Source of the DNA: Providencia hangzhouensis | GTDB lineage: Bacteria > Pseudomonadota > Gammaproteobacteria > Enterobacterales > Enterobacteriaceae | Reading direction: 5' to 3' | DNA length: 64,000 nucleotides | Assembly (NCBI RefSeq): GCF_029193595.2 | Contig: NZ_CP135052.1 | Location: 1,054,001 to 1,118,000, forward strand | Program-made: the position numbers and the translations under genes | Notes under the pieces: model-generated | Seen by the model: only the letters and a program-made list of their open reading frames with translations | Database searches by the model: none | Told to the model about the DNA's origin: nothing | Shown here: piece after piece, positions 20,899 to 31,182 of the stretch | Layout: every line of letters starts with the position of its first letter | Position numbering within the stretch: the first letter of the stretch is position 1

Positions 20899-21521
20899 AA
20901 ACAGGGCTCATGAAAGAACTTTTGGCTCAATTACGCCAACAGGGAATTCACGATGAGCGCCTATTAGATGCCATTTCACTCGTTCCTCGGGAACGGTTTG
21001 TGGATGAAGCGCTCTCCCATAAAGCCTATGACAATATCCCATTACCTATTGGGCATGGGCAAACTATTTCTCAGCCGTATATTGTTGCTAAAATGACGGC
21101 GCTATTAGCTTTAGCTCCGAATGATCACGTTCTTGAGATAGGGACAGGCTCAGGGTATCAAACAGCAGTATTGGCACACTTAGTTAAACATGTTTTTTCT
21201 GTTGAGCGGGTGAAGAGCTTGCAATGGGCTGCAAAACGGCGTTTGAAACAGCTTGATTTACATAATGTTTCAACGCGTCATGGAGATGGCTGGGAAGGTT
21301 GGCAATCTAAAGGGCCTTTTGATGCTATTATCGTTACTGCGGCACCAACAGAAATACCGGCTCTATTATTAGGGCAATTAAAAGATGGCGGGCGAATGGT
21401 TTTACCTGTCGGTGATAAAGAACAAGCATTGAAGCTAATTACTCGACGTGGTAATGATTACCATACTAATGTTATTGAAAAAGTCCGTTTTGTCCCATTG
21501 GTTGCCGGTGACCTCCTTTAA
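20895..21521 (+). CDS. pcm: Protein-L-isoaspartate O-methyltransferase
   Basis: A 208-residue SAM-dependent methyltransferase, equal in length to E. coli Pcm when started at 20895. AGGAG lies upstream of that ATG, and ATGA overlaps the surE stop. An upstream in-frame start would run 30 bp into surE and has no family support. Motif I is [16 protein letters not shown], and the post-[16 protein letters not shown] and [14 protein letters not shown] blocks are conserved. It repairs isoaspartyl residues in aged proteins, fitting its place with surE and rpoS in a stationary-phase survival cluster. Confidence 0.95.
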   Translation: MKTGLMKELLAQLRQQGIHDERLLDAISLVPRERFVDEALSHKAYDNIPLPIGHGQTISQPYIVAKMTALLALAPNDHVLEIGTGSGYQTAVLAHLVKHVFSVERVKSLQWAAKRRLKQLDLHNVSTRHGDGWEGWQSKGPFDAIIVTAAPTEIPALLLGQLKDGGRMVLPVGDKEQALKLITRRGNDYHTNVIEKVRFVPLVAGDLL

Positions 21522-21828
21522 CCTATTTGTAATGGTATTTAATCAAAGTCTGATTATTTTTATAATCGATTTAAATAAAATATCATTGCAAAGGTTCTAT
21601 TAACCCAAATAGCAGTAAAACTATTCCAAATATGATATTTTACCCAGCTGAATTTGGGGGAATAGCTTAAAGCGTTAGGTCATACTCTCAAATTGTTATA
21701 TTTTTAATATATTTAACTTGTTCACTATTTTGTATTTCTGCTTTAATAAGTGAAATATTTTATGATAACTCTATTGCTGACATTGTTTTGAATTGTCGCG
21801 TCAGATTTTTCTTCACGGGAGAAGAAGC
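21522..21828. other. Gap between pcm and nlpD; probable nlpD promoter region
   Basis: The 307-bp gap is AT-rich and contains no ORF with a plausible start. In E. coli the nlpD promoters lie here. I see no confident hairpin terminator or operator. Confidence 0.35.
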
Positions 21829-22899
21829 ATGAAAATTGTTAGCCCTATAAGCAGAATTCGATGGGCCGTCATCTTTTCATTTAGCGGAGCGCTATTGGCA
21901 GGTTGTTCTACACCGTATCATACAGCGGCACCTATTTCGAGTGTGAATGATAGCCAGTCTAGCCAACAGACGGTGCAAAGGACGACACCGGCCTCGTCAC
22001 CAAATACGGGTATGAGCACGGCAATGCCGTCGTCTCGTCCAAATTTATCAAGTAATACTAACACTCAGCCTGTAAGCCGTAGTTCAGCGCCAGTAACAAC
22101 TAATGGTGAAGGGCGCATTGTATACAACCGTGACTATGGCAGTATTCCAAAAGGCAGTTATAGCGGTAATAGTTATACGGTGCAGCGTGGTGACACATTA
22201 TTCTATATTGCATACTTAACCGGTAATGATTTCCGGGAGTTAGCATCGAGAAACAATATTCCAGAACCTTACAGCCTAAATGTAGGGCAGGTTATTAATA
22301 TTGGTAACACAAATGTGAACTCGAACACTCAATTAGCGGCAAATTCATCAAATAGTCATCAGCAAGCGGTTGATCTTCGAACAACTAATGAGTATCCTGC
22401 AAACAGTGGTGGTCAAACTTCAGGTAAGATGTTGCCTAATAATAAGAAACCTGCAACGCAAGTTTCAACGACAACAACAACCTCGACAGCAACCGCTTCT
22501 ACCGCAGTCAGCAGTACGAATAATTCGTCAATAAAATGGCGTTGGCCAGCTGAAGGGAAAATGATTGAAGGTTTCTCTGATGCTCAAGGCGGGAACAAAG
22601 GGGTAGATATAGCCGGTTCTCGTGGTCAAGCTGTGCTTGCTGCTGCGCCAGGAAAAGTCGTTTACGCAGGTAATGCTTTGCGTGGATACGGAAATCTAAT
22701 AATTATAAAACATAACGATGACTATCTAAGTGCTTATGCTCACAATGATACGTTACTTGTGCGTGATCAGCAGGATGTCACTGCGGGTCAAAAAATAGCC
22801 ACTATGGGTAGTACTGGAACTAGTTCGGTTAGACTACACTTTGAAATTCGTTACAAGGGAAAATCAGTAAACCCGTTGCGCTATTTGCCGCAACGATAA
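21829..22899 (+). CDS. nlpD: Murein hydrolase activator NlpD (outer-membrane lipoprotein)
   Basis: A 356-residue lipoprotein. The lipobox LLAGC places the lipidated Cys at residue 26, as in E. coli. The second residue after it is not Asp, consistent with outer-membrane sorting. A Ser/Thr/Pro/Asn-rich linker precedes a LysM domain (about 115-158, YTVQRGDTLFYIAYLTGND). A second low-complexity Thr/Ser linker leads to a C-terminal LytM/M23 domain. The zinc-site His of active M23 peptidases is replaced in GNKGVDIAG, so the domain is a degenerate activator (of AmiC) rather than a hydrolase. GGGAGAAGAAGC precedes the ATG at 21829; an in-frame TTG further upstream is unlikely. In enterobacteria the main rpoS promoter lies inside this gene. 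Confidence 0.95.
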   Translation: MKIVSPISRIRWAVIFSFSGALLAGCSTPYHTAAPISSVNDSQSSQQTVQRTTPASSPNTGMSTAMPSSRPNLSSNTNTQPVSRSSAPVTTNGEGRIVYNRDYGSIPKGSYSGNSYTVQRGDTLFYIAYLTGNDFRELASRNNIPEPYSLNVGQVINIGNTNVNSNTQLAANSSNSHQQAVDLRTTNEYPANSGGQTSGKMLPNNKKPATQVSTTTTTSTATASTAVSSTNNSSIKWRWPAEGKMIEGFSDAQGGNKGVDIAGSRGQAVLAAAPGKVVYAGNALRGYGNLIIIKHNDDYLSAYAHNDTLLVRDQQDVTAGQKIATMGSTGTSSVRLHFEIRYKGKSVNPLRYLPQR

Positions 22900-22953
22900 A
22901 CTGGGCAGAGTGCTTTGACATTCTGTCCGCATTATCTAGGGTAGGAGTCACTG

Positions 22954-23940
22954 ATGAGCCAAAGTTCGCTGAAAGTTAACGAGTTATATAATGACCTCGA
23001 TGAAAGTAATTTAAATGACACTTTTGACGAGAGTCAGTTTAAAGAAGAGGATCTGGTTACTGAGCTAGATGACGAAATGGATTTACTCCAGAACACAAAT
23101 CAACGTGTTCTGGATGCCACTCAAATTTATCTTAGTGAGATTGGGTTCTCACCACTCCTTACAGCAGAAGAAGAAGTTTTCTATGCAAGACGTGCATTGC
23201 GTGGAGATATTGCATCACGACAGCGCATGATAGAAAGCAACCTTCGTCTCGTTGTAAAAATATCACGTCGTTATAATAATCGAGGTCTCGCATTACTCGA
23301 TTTGATAGAAGAAGGAAATCTTGGGTTGATTCGTGCTGTTGAAAAGTTTGATCCTGAAAAAGGGTTTCGCTTCTCGACGTATGCAACGTGGTGGATCCGT
23401 CAAACGATCGAGCGCGCGATTATGAACCAAACTCGAACCATTCGTCTTCCTATTCATATCGTTAAAGAACTCAATATTTACCTTCGTACTGCACGTGAAT
23501 TAGCCCAGAAGTTGGATCATGAGCCAAGCCCTGAAGAGATCGCTGAGCAGCTAGATAAACCTGTCGAAGATGTCAGTAGGATGTTACGTTTAAATGAACG
23601 TATCACATCTGTTGATACGCCAATTGCAGGGGACTCAGAGAAATCTTTGCTTGAGGTATTGTCTGATGATAATGATTCAGGTCCAGAAAATACAATTCAA
23701 GATAATGACTTAAAAGAGAATATTGTTAAGTGGTTATATGAATTGAACCCAAAACAAAGGGAGGTTTTAGCACGACGTTTTGGGCTTTTAGGCTATGAAG
23801 CTGAAACTCTGGAAGAAGTTGGCCGTGAAATAGGGTTAACAAGAGAACGTGTTCGCCAGATCCAAGTAGAAGGTTTAAAGCGATTAAAAGATATTTTACA
23901 TGGAGAAGAGCTGACTCTGGAGTCGCTATTTAATATGTAG
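22954..23940 (+). CDS. rpoS: RNA polymerase sigma factor RpoS (sigma-38)
   Basis: A 328-residue sigma-70 group 2 factor. An acidic N-terminus (region 1.1-like) precedes region 1.2 at [16 protein letters not shown]. Region 2 covers [59 protein letters not shown]. Region 4 is at the C-terminus, with the HTH in [27 protein letters not shown]. It directs the general stress and stationary-phase regulon. It is 54 bp downstream of nlpD and ends at a strong hairpin. The rpoS leader, including pairing sites for small RNAs, would lie inside nlpD; I did not try to map them. Confidence 0.98.
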   Translation: MSQSSLKVNELYNDLDESNLNDTFDESQFKEEDLVTELDDEMDLLQNTNQRVLDATQIYLSEIGFSPLLTAEEEVFYARRALRGDIASRQRMIESNLRLVVKISRRYNNRGLALLDLIEEGNLGLIRAVEKFDPEKGFRFSTYATWWIRQTIERAIMNQTRTIRLPIHIVKELNIYLRTARELAQKLDHEPSPEEIAEQLDKPVEDVSRMLRLNERITSVDTPIAGDSEKSLLEVLSDDNDSGPENTIQDNDLKENIVKWLYELNPKQREVLARRFGLLGYEAETLEEVGREIGLTRERVRQIQVEGLKRLKDILHGEELTLESLFNM

Positions 23941-23960
23941 GATGTTGATTAGATAGTTAA

Positions 23961-23995
23961 AGCCCCTATAAGCTAAGGTTTATAGGGGCTTTTTA
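23961..23995 (+). terminator. Intrinsic terminator of rpoS
   Basis: AGCCCCTATAA and TTATAGGGGCT form a perfect 11-bp stem with an 8-base loop, followed directly by TTTTTAT. It lies about 20 bp after the rpoS stop codon and before the convergent miaE. Confidence 0.9.
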
Positions 23996-24018
23996 TATGT
24001 AAATAATAGAGAACAAGC

Positions 24019-24783
24019 TTAGTTAATGGGGACACCACTATGAAATTTAAAATCATCATCAGGTGTCGAAATTAATTCAGCTTCAATAATACCAAAATAA
24101 TTAACTCGCTCAGTAATATCTTGTTTGCTAATTAATTGTGCTAAGTGCAAATAATCTTGATAGTGGCGAGCTTCTGAGCGTAATAATGAAATATAAAAAT
24201 TTGCCAGCTGCTCATCAAGAAATGGGGCTAATTTAGCAAAACGCTCACAAGAACGTGCTTCGATATAAGCTCCAATAATTAGCTTATCAACTAAGGTTTT
24301 TGGATCATGGGGGTCGACATGGCTCAACAACCCTTTAGCATAACGGCCTGCTGTGATGCCATCGTATGGAATATTACGTTCATGCATAATCTCTAGAACT
24401 TGGTAAAAATGATGAAGTTCCTCTTTGATTAGCAGGACCATTTTATCAATTAAATCTTGGCTATAAGGTGATTGTTTTTTTGCCAATATCTGTTTAGAAA
24501 CCTGATTTTTATTTCTTAATGTATGGATGTCACCAATTCTGTCATAAGCAAATGATTCATAAGGTTTAAACCATTCAAGTAGCACTGCAGCACTGTCTTT
24601 ATCGACAGCATACTTGCGAATTAAAAACATCGCACTTTGCGCGGCTTTTAATTCACATAATAAATGGTCTTTTAAGATAATGGGCAAGTTTTCAGGCAAA
24701 CTCGCTTTTTTTACCCACGCATCAGGCGTTTCACATTGCAGAAACTGCCTGATTGGTGTGAGTAATTGCGCATACTCATCCAT
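24019..24783 (-). CDS. miaE: tRNA-(ms2io6A37) hydroxylase
   Basis: A 254-residue ferritin-like di-iron monooxygenase. The metal-binding Glu/His motifs are visible as LLCELKAAQSA, KEELHHFYQ, EARSCERF and SEARHYQDYL. It hydroxylates the isopentenyl side chain of ms2i6A at position 37 of tRNAs reading UNN codons; the reaction requires O2. MiaE is found in Salmonella and many gammaproteobacteria but not E. coli. It follows mutS by one base on the same strand, so the two are probably co-transcribed. It converges on rpoS with the rpoS terminator between. Confidence 0.9.
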   Translation of the reverse strand: MDEYAQLLTPIRQFLQCETPDAWVKKASLPENLPIILKDHLLCELKAAQSAMFLIRKYAVDKDSAAVLLEWFKPYESFAYDRIGDIHTLRNKNQVSKQILAKKQSPYSQDLIDKMVLLIKEELHHFYQVLEIMHERNIPYDGITAGRYAKGLLSHVDPHDPKTLVDKLIIGAYIEARSCERFAKLAPFLDEQLANFYISLLRSEARHYQDYLHLAQLISKQDITERVNYFGIIEAELISTPDDDFKFHSGVPIN

Positions 24784-24784
24784 G

Positions 24785-27352
24785 TTAGTTATCCATATCC
24801 TTTAACCGATAAATCCAATCTAGGGCTTGGCGCGGAGTGAGTTTATCGGGATCAATTTCAGCGAGAGCAGTTAATACTGGAGATGGCTCGACATCTTCTG
24901 TGGTTAAAAAGCTAAGCTGGGCGCTATCCACATGGCTCGCATTGGCATTGTTTGAGATCACTTCGAGTTCTTTAAGCTTTTGTTTCGCTCGTTTAATCAC
25001 ATCTTTTGGCACGCCTGCAAGAGAAGCGACAGCAAGGCCATAGCTTTTGCTGGCGGCGCCGTCTTGAACGTTGTGCATAAAGGCAATGGTATCACCGTGC
25101 TCAATAGCATCGAGGTGAATATTGACTGCACCTTCGAGTTTTTCAGGTAGTGTTGTTAATTCAAAATAATGCGTAGCAAATAAGGTCATTGCCTTGATTT
25201 TATTAACTAAATTTTCAGCGCAAGCCCAAGCAAGAGAAAGGCCATCATAGGTTGAAGTCCCACGACCAATTTCATCCATTAGCACTAAGCTATGTTCTGT
25301 CGCATTGTGAAGGATATTGGCGGTTTCTGTCATTTCAACCATAAAGGTGGAACGGCCAGAAGCTAGGTCGTCAGAGGCTCCAACACGAGTAAAAATACGG
25401 TCGATTGGCCCTATTACTGCCTTGCTGGCAGGAACAAAACTGCCGATATACGCTAATAAGGTAATCAATGCAGTTTGGCGCATATAGGTACTTTTACCGC
25501 CCATATTTGGACCAGTAATAATTAATAGGCGACGTTGTGGTGATAGTGATAATGGGTTAGAAATAAACGGCTCGCTAAGCACTTGTTCTACAACAGGGTG
25601 GCGACCCTCGGTTATTTGGATACCCGGTTTTTCAGTCAGTTGTGGGCAAGCATAGCCTAGAGTTTGTGCTCTCTCCGCAAGGTTGGCTAGGACATCTAAC
25701 TCAGCGAGTGCTTCAGCACTAGTTTGCAGCGCAGCAAGATGAGGCAATAGCATATCAAACAGCTCATCATACAGCGCTTTTTCAATAGCTAATGCTTTTC
25801 CTTTTGATGTCAATACCTTATCTTCATATTCTTTGAGTTCAGGAATAATATAGCGTTCTGCATTTTTTAACGTTTGGCGACGAACGTAATGGATAGGTGT
25901 TAAATGGCTTTGACCGCGGCTAACCTGAATATAGTAGCCATGAACCGCGTTATAACCGACTTTTAGGGTATCGATCCCCAGCTTTTCTCTTTCACGAATT
26001 TCGAGTCTATCGAGGTAGTCGGTTGCCCCATCAGCAAGGGCGCGCCATTCATCGAGTTCACTATTATAACCTGGGGCGATAACACCGCCATCACGTACCA
26101 ACACAGGTGGTGCATCAATAATGGCTTTTTCAAGTAAGCCTTGTAACTCATCAAATTGACTAATACGATTTTGAAGATCTTGCAAATACGAACTACTTGA
26201 TTGGCTCAGTATTTGATGAATATCTTGGTATTGCTGGAATGCGTAACGCATACGGGTTAAGTCACGTGGACGAGCGGAACGCAGTGCTAAGCGTGCTAAT
26301 ACCCGTTCTAAATCGCCGATTTGACGCAAAAATGGTTGTAATTCAAAGCCGCATTCTTGCAATGCACTAATAGCTTGTTGGCGGTTATTTAATACTTGAA
26401 TATTACGCAATGGGGTATGTAGCCAACGTTTTAGCATACGACTGCCCATTGGGGTCACACACATATCCAAAATGGCGGCAAGTGTGTTTTCTGTACCACC
26501 TGCAAGGTTTTGTGTGATTTCTAAATTGCGACGAGTTGCTGCATCCAAAATGACATTATCATTTTGTTTTTCCATCACAATACTGCGAATATGGGGCAGT
26601 GAAGTACGTTGTGTGTCTTTTACATATTGTAATAAGCAGCCCGCGGCTCTGAGCGCTTTATGGGCATCTTCAACCCCAAAACCGATTAAATCTTTAGTGC
26701 CAAACTGTAAACCGAGCTGTTGTTTTGCAGTATCAAGCTCATATTCCCATAATGGGCGGCGACGTAAGCCTTTATTATGTTCAATTAATGCCATACTGGC
26801 GAAGTCTTCAGGGTATAGAAGTTCGGCAGGGCGAGTGCGTTGAAGTTCAGCTTGTAATGCTTCTTCGTCGGCGATTTCACTGATAATAAAACGGCCAGAA
26901 GTGATATCTAATGTGGCAAACCCGAAGCCTTGTTGGTCTTGCCATACCGCAGCTAATAGGTTGTCTTGCCTTTCATTTAATAGCGCTTCATCGGTGATAG
27001 TACCTGGCGTGACAATACGTACTACTTGGCGCTCAACCGGCCCTTTACTGGTCGCAGGGTCGCCAATTTGTTCACAAATGGCGACGGATTCACCCATTTG
27101 TACTAATTTGGCTAAGTAGCCCTCGGCAGCATGGTGGGGAACGCCGGCCATAGGGATCGGCTGCCCCGCAGATTGCCCCCGTTTGGTGAGGGAAATATCC
27201 AACAATTGAGACGCTTTTTTAGCATCATCAAAAAACAGTTCGTAGAAGTCACCCATGCGATAAAACAGCAGTATGTCTGAATGTTGTGCTTTTAGTTTTA
27301 GATACTGCTGCATCATAGGGGTGTGAGATTCGAAACTTTGCTTATCAGTCAT
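24785..27352 (-). CDS. mutS: DNA mismatch repair protein MutS
   Basis: An 855-residue protein, close to the 853 of E. coli. The mismatch-binding Phe36 and Glu38 lie in [14 protein letters not shown]. The C-terminal ABC ATPase has Walker A in [13 protein letters not shown] and Walker B in [22 protein letters not shown], followed by ATHYFELT. The C-terminal helical tail ends in [12 protein letters not shown]. It recognises base mismatches and recruits MutL. The mutS-rpoS interval is a variable region among enterobacteria; here it contains only miaE. Confidence 0.97.
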   Translation of the reverse strand: MTDKQSFESHTPMMQQYLKLKAQHSDILLFYRMGDFYELFFDDAKKASQLLDISLTKRGQSAGQPIPMAGVPHHAAEGYLAKLVQMGESVAICEQIGDPATSKGPVERQVVRIVTPGTITDEALLNERQDNLLAAVWQDQQGFGFATLDITSGRFIISEIADEEALQAELQRTRPAELLYPEDFASMALIEHNKGLRRRPLWEYELDTAKQQLGLQFGTKDLIGFGVEDAHKALRAAGCLLQYVKDTQRTSLPHIRSIVMEKQNDNVILDAATRRNLEITQNLAGGTENTLAAILDMCVTPMGSRMLKRWLHTPLRNIQVLNNRQQAISALQECGFELQPFLRQIGDLERVLARLALRSARPRDLTRMRYAFQQYQDIHQILSQSSSSYLQDLQNRISQFDELQGLLEKAIIDAPPVLVRDGGVIAPGYNSELDEWRALADGATDYLDRLEIREREKLGIDTLKVGYNAVHGYYIQVSRGQSHLTPIHYVRRQTLKNAERYIIPELKEYEDKVLTSKGKALAIEKALYDELFDMLLPHLAALQTSAEALAELDVLANLAERAQTLGYACPQLTEKPGIQITEGRHPVVEQVLSEPFISNPLSLSPQRRLLIITGPNMGGKSTYMRQTALITLLAYIGSFVPASKAVIGPIDRIFTRVGASDDLASGRSTFMVEMTETANILHNATEHSLVLMDEIGRGTSTYDGLSLAWACAENLVNKIKAMTLFATHYFELTTLPEKLEGAVNIHLDAIEHGDTIAFMHNVQDGAASKSYGLAVASLAGVPKDVIKRAKQKLKELEVISNNANASHVDSAQLSFLTTEDVEPSPVLTALAEIDPDKLTPRQALDWIYRLKDMDN

Positions 27353-27559
27353 AATGTTGTCTGTTTAACGTATTGAGTTAACTAAATTCTGTGAGTGTAT
27401 TCGACGATTATTTTCAGAGACTAAAATACCACAAATCGCAAGAAATGAGAGTAGGCAAACGTGTTAGCCATGCAATTCTCTATAGTATGACGTGATTATC
27501 ACAGGGACAATGCATGTTTGGTGATAAATGGTCTGAAATATTGTTGAGTAGAAATAAAT

Positions 27560-27600
27560 AGCGCAAATAAGGGGACATAGATATAACCGTTATTTGCGCT
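27560..27600. terminator. Hairpin terminator downstream of the first Mo-hydroxylase cassette
   Basis: AGCGCAAATAA and TTATTTGCGCT form a perfect 11-bp stem with a 19-base loop, just past the stop of the cytochrome c gene. On the minus strand it is followed by ATTTATTTC. It also shields mutS from upstream transcription. Confidence 0.65.
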
Positions 27601-27614
27601 AAAGATAAAACGGA

Positions 27615-28913
27615 TTATTTAGCTGCTGTTTCCGCGCGTAGCTGGCTAACTTGTTGTTCCAAATCAGGCCATGGCGATTTGTCGGTAAACGTTGTTCTTA
27701 GGTAATTTAAGAGTACAGCTATTTGCTTATCACTTAAATTATGACGAAAAGCAGGCATGCTACCGAGCCCATCTGTTGCCTCATACTCTATTCCATTTAA
27801 TACAACGCGAATGGCATTATCTGGTGTATCTGCATAAAGATTTGTATTTAAGGCTAAAGCGGGGCGTACACCTGACATTTGCGCACCTTTCGTTTGGGCG
27901 TGGCATGCCATACAAGCCCCTGAATATAACCTTGCCCCTTCAGTAGAGAGTGGTTCAATTTTATCTTCTGTTTGCTGTACGATTGCTACGGCTTGCGATG
28001 TGACCTGCGGATGATCAACTTCAGAAGTCAAATAGGTAGCAATAGCTTGTCTATCTTCTTCGGTTAGTTGAGAGGTTCCTTCTCTAATGACAGGCGCCAT
28101 CGGGCCTGCTGCAACGCCATGGTTAGCTGAGAACCCGCTACGCAAAAACTCCGCCATGTCCTGATGGCTCCATGCAACAGGTGAAGATTGGTTACCTCGC
28201 AGCGCTGGTGCACTCCACCCTTCAGCATCTCCGCCCATCAAGTGGCTATCTCCGCCTTTTTCGCCAAATAAAATATCACGTGGAGAGTGGCAAGCGCTGC
28301 AATGGCCGAGTCCTTCGGTAAGGTATGCACCTCGGTTCCACTCATCAGTTTGTGAACTATCTGGTTTTAATGACCCGGTGGTTAAATAGAGCTGGTTCCA
28401 TGCCCAAATTCCTTGGCGAATATTAAAGGGGAAGTTCAACGATGTCTTTGGGGGTTGATAACGAACGGGTTTTTGGCTCATTAACCATGCATAGAGGTCA
28501 TATAAATCATCGTCGGAAGTATGAGTAAATGCGGTATAAGGGAAAGCAGGGTATAAATAATTCCCTTCACGATCAACACCATAACGCATAGCCCGTTCAA
28601 ACGCTTCATATGACCAGCTGCCAATTCCTGTTTCTATATCCGGTGTTATATTTGTGGTGTAAATTGTGCCAAAGGGGATCTCCATTGCGAAGCCCCCGGT
28701 ATTTTTCTCACCGCCAGGCCGTGTATGGCAAACAGCACAATCACCTAGTGCCGCTAATTTTTCACCGTGGGCAATTTGAGCATCAGTAAAACTTTGTGTC
28801 GAATTAGTGTGTAATGGCTCAATGGCAGATTGCCAACTCAGAGCGAGTCCCCCCACCGCAATAATAATGACAGCAAGCGCACTGTAGCCAAATAGTTTTT
28901 TTGCTTTACTCAT
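27615..28913 (-). CDS. Tri-haem cytochrome c subunit of molybdenum hydroxylase cassette 1
   Basis: A 432-residue protein with an N-terminal hydrophobic anchor (about residues 9-27) and three haem c motifs: CAVCH, CSACH and CMACH. Size and layout match the cytochrome subunit of membrane-bound aldehyde dehydrogenases of acetic acid bacteria and related IorAB-type systems. It should sit on the periplasmic side of the inner membrane and pass electrons from the Mo/Fe-S subunits to ubiquinone or a terminal oxidase. It overlaps the Mo subunit gene by 8 bp and is last in its operon. Methionines that could be axial haem ligands occur after each motif, but I did not assign them one by one. Confidence 0.85.
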   Translation of the reverse strand: MSKAKKLFGYSALAVIIIAVGGLALSWQSAIEPLHTNSTQSFTDAQIAHGEKLAALGDCAVCHTRPGGEKNTGGFAMEIPFGTIYTTNITPDIETGIGSWSYEAFERAMRYGVDREGNYLYPAFPYTAFTHTSDDDLYDLYAWLMSQKPVRYQPPKTSLNFPFNIRQGIWAWNQLYLTTGSLKPDSSQTDEWNRGAYLTEGLGHCSACHSPRDILFGEKGGDSHLMGGDAEGWSAPALRGNQSSPVAWSHQDMAEFLRSGFSANHGVAAGPMAPVIREGTSQLTEEDRQAIATYLTSEVDHPQVTSQAVAIVQQTEDKIEPLSTEGARLYSGACMACHAQTKGAQMSGVRPALALNTNLYADTPDNAIRVVLNGIEYEATDGLGSMPAFRHNLSDKQIAVLLNYLRTTFTDKSPWPDLEQQVSQLRAETAAK

Positions 28914-31182
28914 GAGCCACTCCTTGGTTTTTGGCTGCCATATTTACTGCTCGCAGAATACGTTCAGGGGTAAACGGAGCTTCCCGCATACGAACACCTA
29001 ATGCATCAAATAACGCATTTGCTACCGCGGCAGCGCTTGGTACCGATGAAGATTCACCCGCTCCCATAGGGGGTTCATTGGGATATTCCATTAATTGAAT
29101 GTCAATTTCAGGTAACTCATCGAAACGTAGAATAGGGTATCCCCCCCATTCAAGTGAGGTTGTGCCTGATTTATCAAAGGTGGCAAACTCTTTTAATACT
29201 CGGCTACAGGATTGAATAATGTTTCCATGGACTTGGTGTTTAACGCCATCTGGGTTAACTATTTGTCCACAATCATGAGCGACATAGACTTTTTTGATAA
29301 GCACTTGCCCTGTACGACGATTAACGGTTAAGTCACAAACCCAAGCTGCCCATGCTGCACCAAACCCCGGGAATTTACTGTGAAAATAACGCGCCCATGC
29401 AAAGCCTCGACCATTCACAATTTCTTCGGTTACAGGGGATGGTTTTTGATGCATTGGTCCATCAATCCAATTTGCCTGTTTTTTCACAGCATTAATTAAA
29501 GCGATAGCTCGAGGATCATCTAAATATTTCAAGCGGTATGCTATAGGGTCTTGCTGTGCTAAATAAGCAATTTCATCAATCCAAGATTCATGGGCAAATA
29601 CATTTGGGAGCGCTGAAACTCCGCGCATCCAAGATGCCCTAACAACAGGTGCGGTATCTTTAGCAATAACACGCATATGTGGGTATAGATATTGAGGGAT
29701 AGCAGTGCGGTCTCCCATCTGTTGAATATCGGGTTTGTTTTCTTTTTTCCCAGTTAAAATCAACGATAAAGTAGCAGCATTATTTGATGGATAACGAGTA
29801 CTGAGTTCGTAAGCGCTGACATCATTATTTTGATCAACTCCCCCTCGAATTTTAATCAATTGCCCTGTGCCTTTTGGCTCCCAACCCGCTTCTTGTTCTC
29901 GCATTAATTGCACTCGCACAGGTCGGCCTGTCGCTTGAGACAGTAAAACAGCATCGGCAGCCACGTCATCAGCACAGTTGCGCCCATAGCACCCTGATGC
30001 TTCCATGCGATGAATATGTATTTGATATAGGTCTCTATCGAGTTGTAGTGCTAAATCTTTTCGTAGGTCATGAGGGTTTTGTGTGCCTGACCAGACGTCT
30101 ACTTTATCGGCACGGACATCAGCGATAGCGCAAGATGGCCCAATTGATGCGTGTAAATGGTATGGCCAAACATAGTCAGCATTCACGGTTTTATGTAAAT
30201 TTGCTAAGGCGCTGTCAACATCGCCATCATCTCGTAATACCCTATCTTGGCTGGGTAATGCATCAAGGGTGTCATGGAGCTTATCAAGGGTTAAATCGGG
30301 TAATCCTTGCCATTCTTTCCATTGAACTTTTAACTGACGCATAGCGTCTATCGCTTGTTCTTCTCGTTCTGCAACGACACCAACAAAGTCATTAATGCGT
30401 ACAACTTTTACCATGCCTTGCAGGTGGGCAATCGAACTTTCATCAATGGAAAGCAAACTATTCCCAAGCGGCGCGCTACTATCTGCACCTGCATAAGGAG
30501 GGCGAATAACTCTGCCATGTAACATATTGGGTACTCGCATATCATGTACCCAAGTCAATTCACCCGTTACTTTAGCGCGAATATCTACGCGTTGAATCGG
30601 CTTTCCGACATAAACAGCCTCAGAAACAGGTTTTAAGGTTACGTTTTCATCTAATTCAAAATGGAGATCTTGTCCTTTCGCCAATTGCGCATAACTCAAA
30701 CGGCGTTCAGGTTCGGCAGTGACAAAAACATATCCATGCTCTGCTCGAACAGCTTCCACAGGCTCATTTAACGCTTTTGCAGCAAGAGATGTTAGCTTCA
30801 TACGAACTTGAGCTGCGGCATGGCGTAAAGGGATAGAAGTGACTTGAATGGTCGCACTGGCGATAGTCGGCCCTTGATCTGGTGTACTTTGCGGATCCCC
30901 AAGTATCATTGTTACCGATTCAAAAGAGACACCAATTTCATCAGCGACAATTTGTGCGAGCGAGGTACGAATTCCTGTACCTAAATCCACATGGCCATTA
31001 AATGCAGTCACCGAACCATCTGCAGCAAGAGCAATAAAACTATCGACATAATTTAAAGGGATAGCGGCATTCTTGGTTGGTGTTTTTTCTGTTGCAAATG
31101 AAATAGAAGGCAACATGTTACTGACAACGATGAGCCCACCAGCTTGCAGCATACGGCGTCGAGTGATATCTAAAATACTCAT
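28906..31182 (-). CDS. Molybdopterin-binding subunit of molybdenum hydroxylase cassette 1 (IorB/AldH-like)
   Basis: A 758-residue protein starting with a twin-arginine signal (TRRRML, then a hydrophobic stretch, with cleavage probably near SFA). The body has the xanthine-oxidase family Mo-binding fold in the arrangement seen in IorB and the large subunit of acetic-acid-bacterial aldehyde dehydrogenases. Blocks include GHVDLGTGIRTSLAQIVADE and EASGCYGRNCADDVAADA. A C-terminal GAGESSSVPSAAAVANAL carries the likely catalytic Glu (about residue 710). It should hydroxylate an aldehyde or N-heterocycle using a molybdopterin cytosine dinucleotide cofactor. The gene is flanked by a 2Fe-2S gene (4-bp overlap) and a cytochrome gene (8-bp overlap). 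The substrate is unknown. Confidence 0.85.
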   Translation of the reverse strand: MSILDITRRRMLQAGGLIVVSNMLPSISFATEKTPTKNAAIPLNYVDSFIALAADGSVTAFNGHVDLGTGIRTSLAQIVADEIGVSFESVTMILGDPQSTPDQGPTIASATIQVTSIPLRHAAAQVRMKLTSLAAKALNEPVEAVRAEHGYVFVTAEPERRLSYAQLAKGQDLHFELDENVTLKPVSEAVYVGKPIQRVDIRAKVTGELTWVHDMRVPNMLHGRVIRPPYAGADSSAPLGNSLLSIDESSIAHLQGMVKVVRINDFVGVVAEREEQAIDAMRQLKVQWKEWQGLPDLTLDKLHDTLDALPSQDRVLRDDGDVDSALANLHKTVNADYVWPYHLHASIGPSCAIADVRADKVDVWSGTQNPHDLRKDLALQLDRDLYQIHIHRMEASGCYGRNCADDVAADAVLLSQATGRPVRVQLMREQEAGWEPKGTGQLIKIRGGVDQNNDVSAYELSTRYPSNNAATLSLILTGKKENKPDIQQMGDRTAIPQYLYPHMRVIAKDTAPVVRASWMRGVSALPNVFAHESWIDEIAYLAQQDPIAYRLKYLDDPRAIALINAVKKQANWIDGPMHQKPSPVTEEIVNGRGFAWARYFHSKFPGFGAAWAAWVCDLTVNRRTGQVLIKKVYVAHDCGQIVNPDGVKHQVHGNIIQSCSRVLKEFATFDKSGTTSLEWGGYPILRFDELPEIDIQLMEYPNEPPMGAGESSSVPSAAAVANALFDALGVRMREAPFTPERILRAVNMAAKNQGVAHE

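Noticed and set aside
26472..26843. 123-codon ORF antisense to mutS
   Set aside because: Shadow frame of mutS with low-complexity Ser/Cys-rich product and no ribosome binding site.
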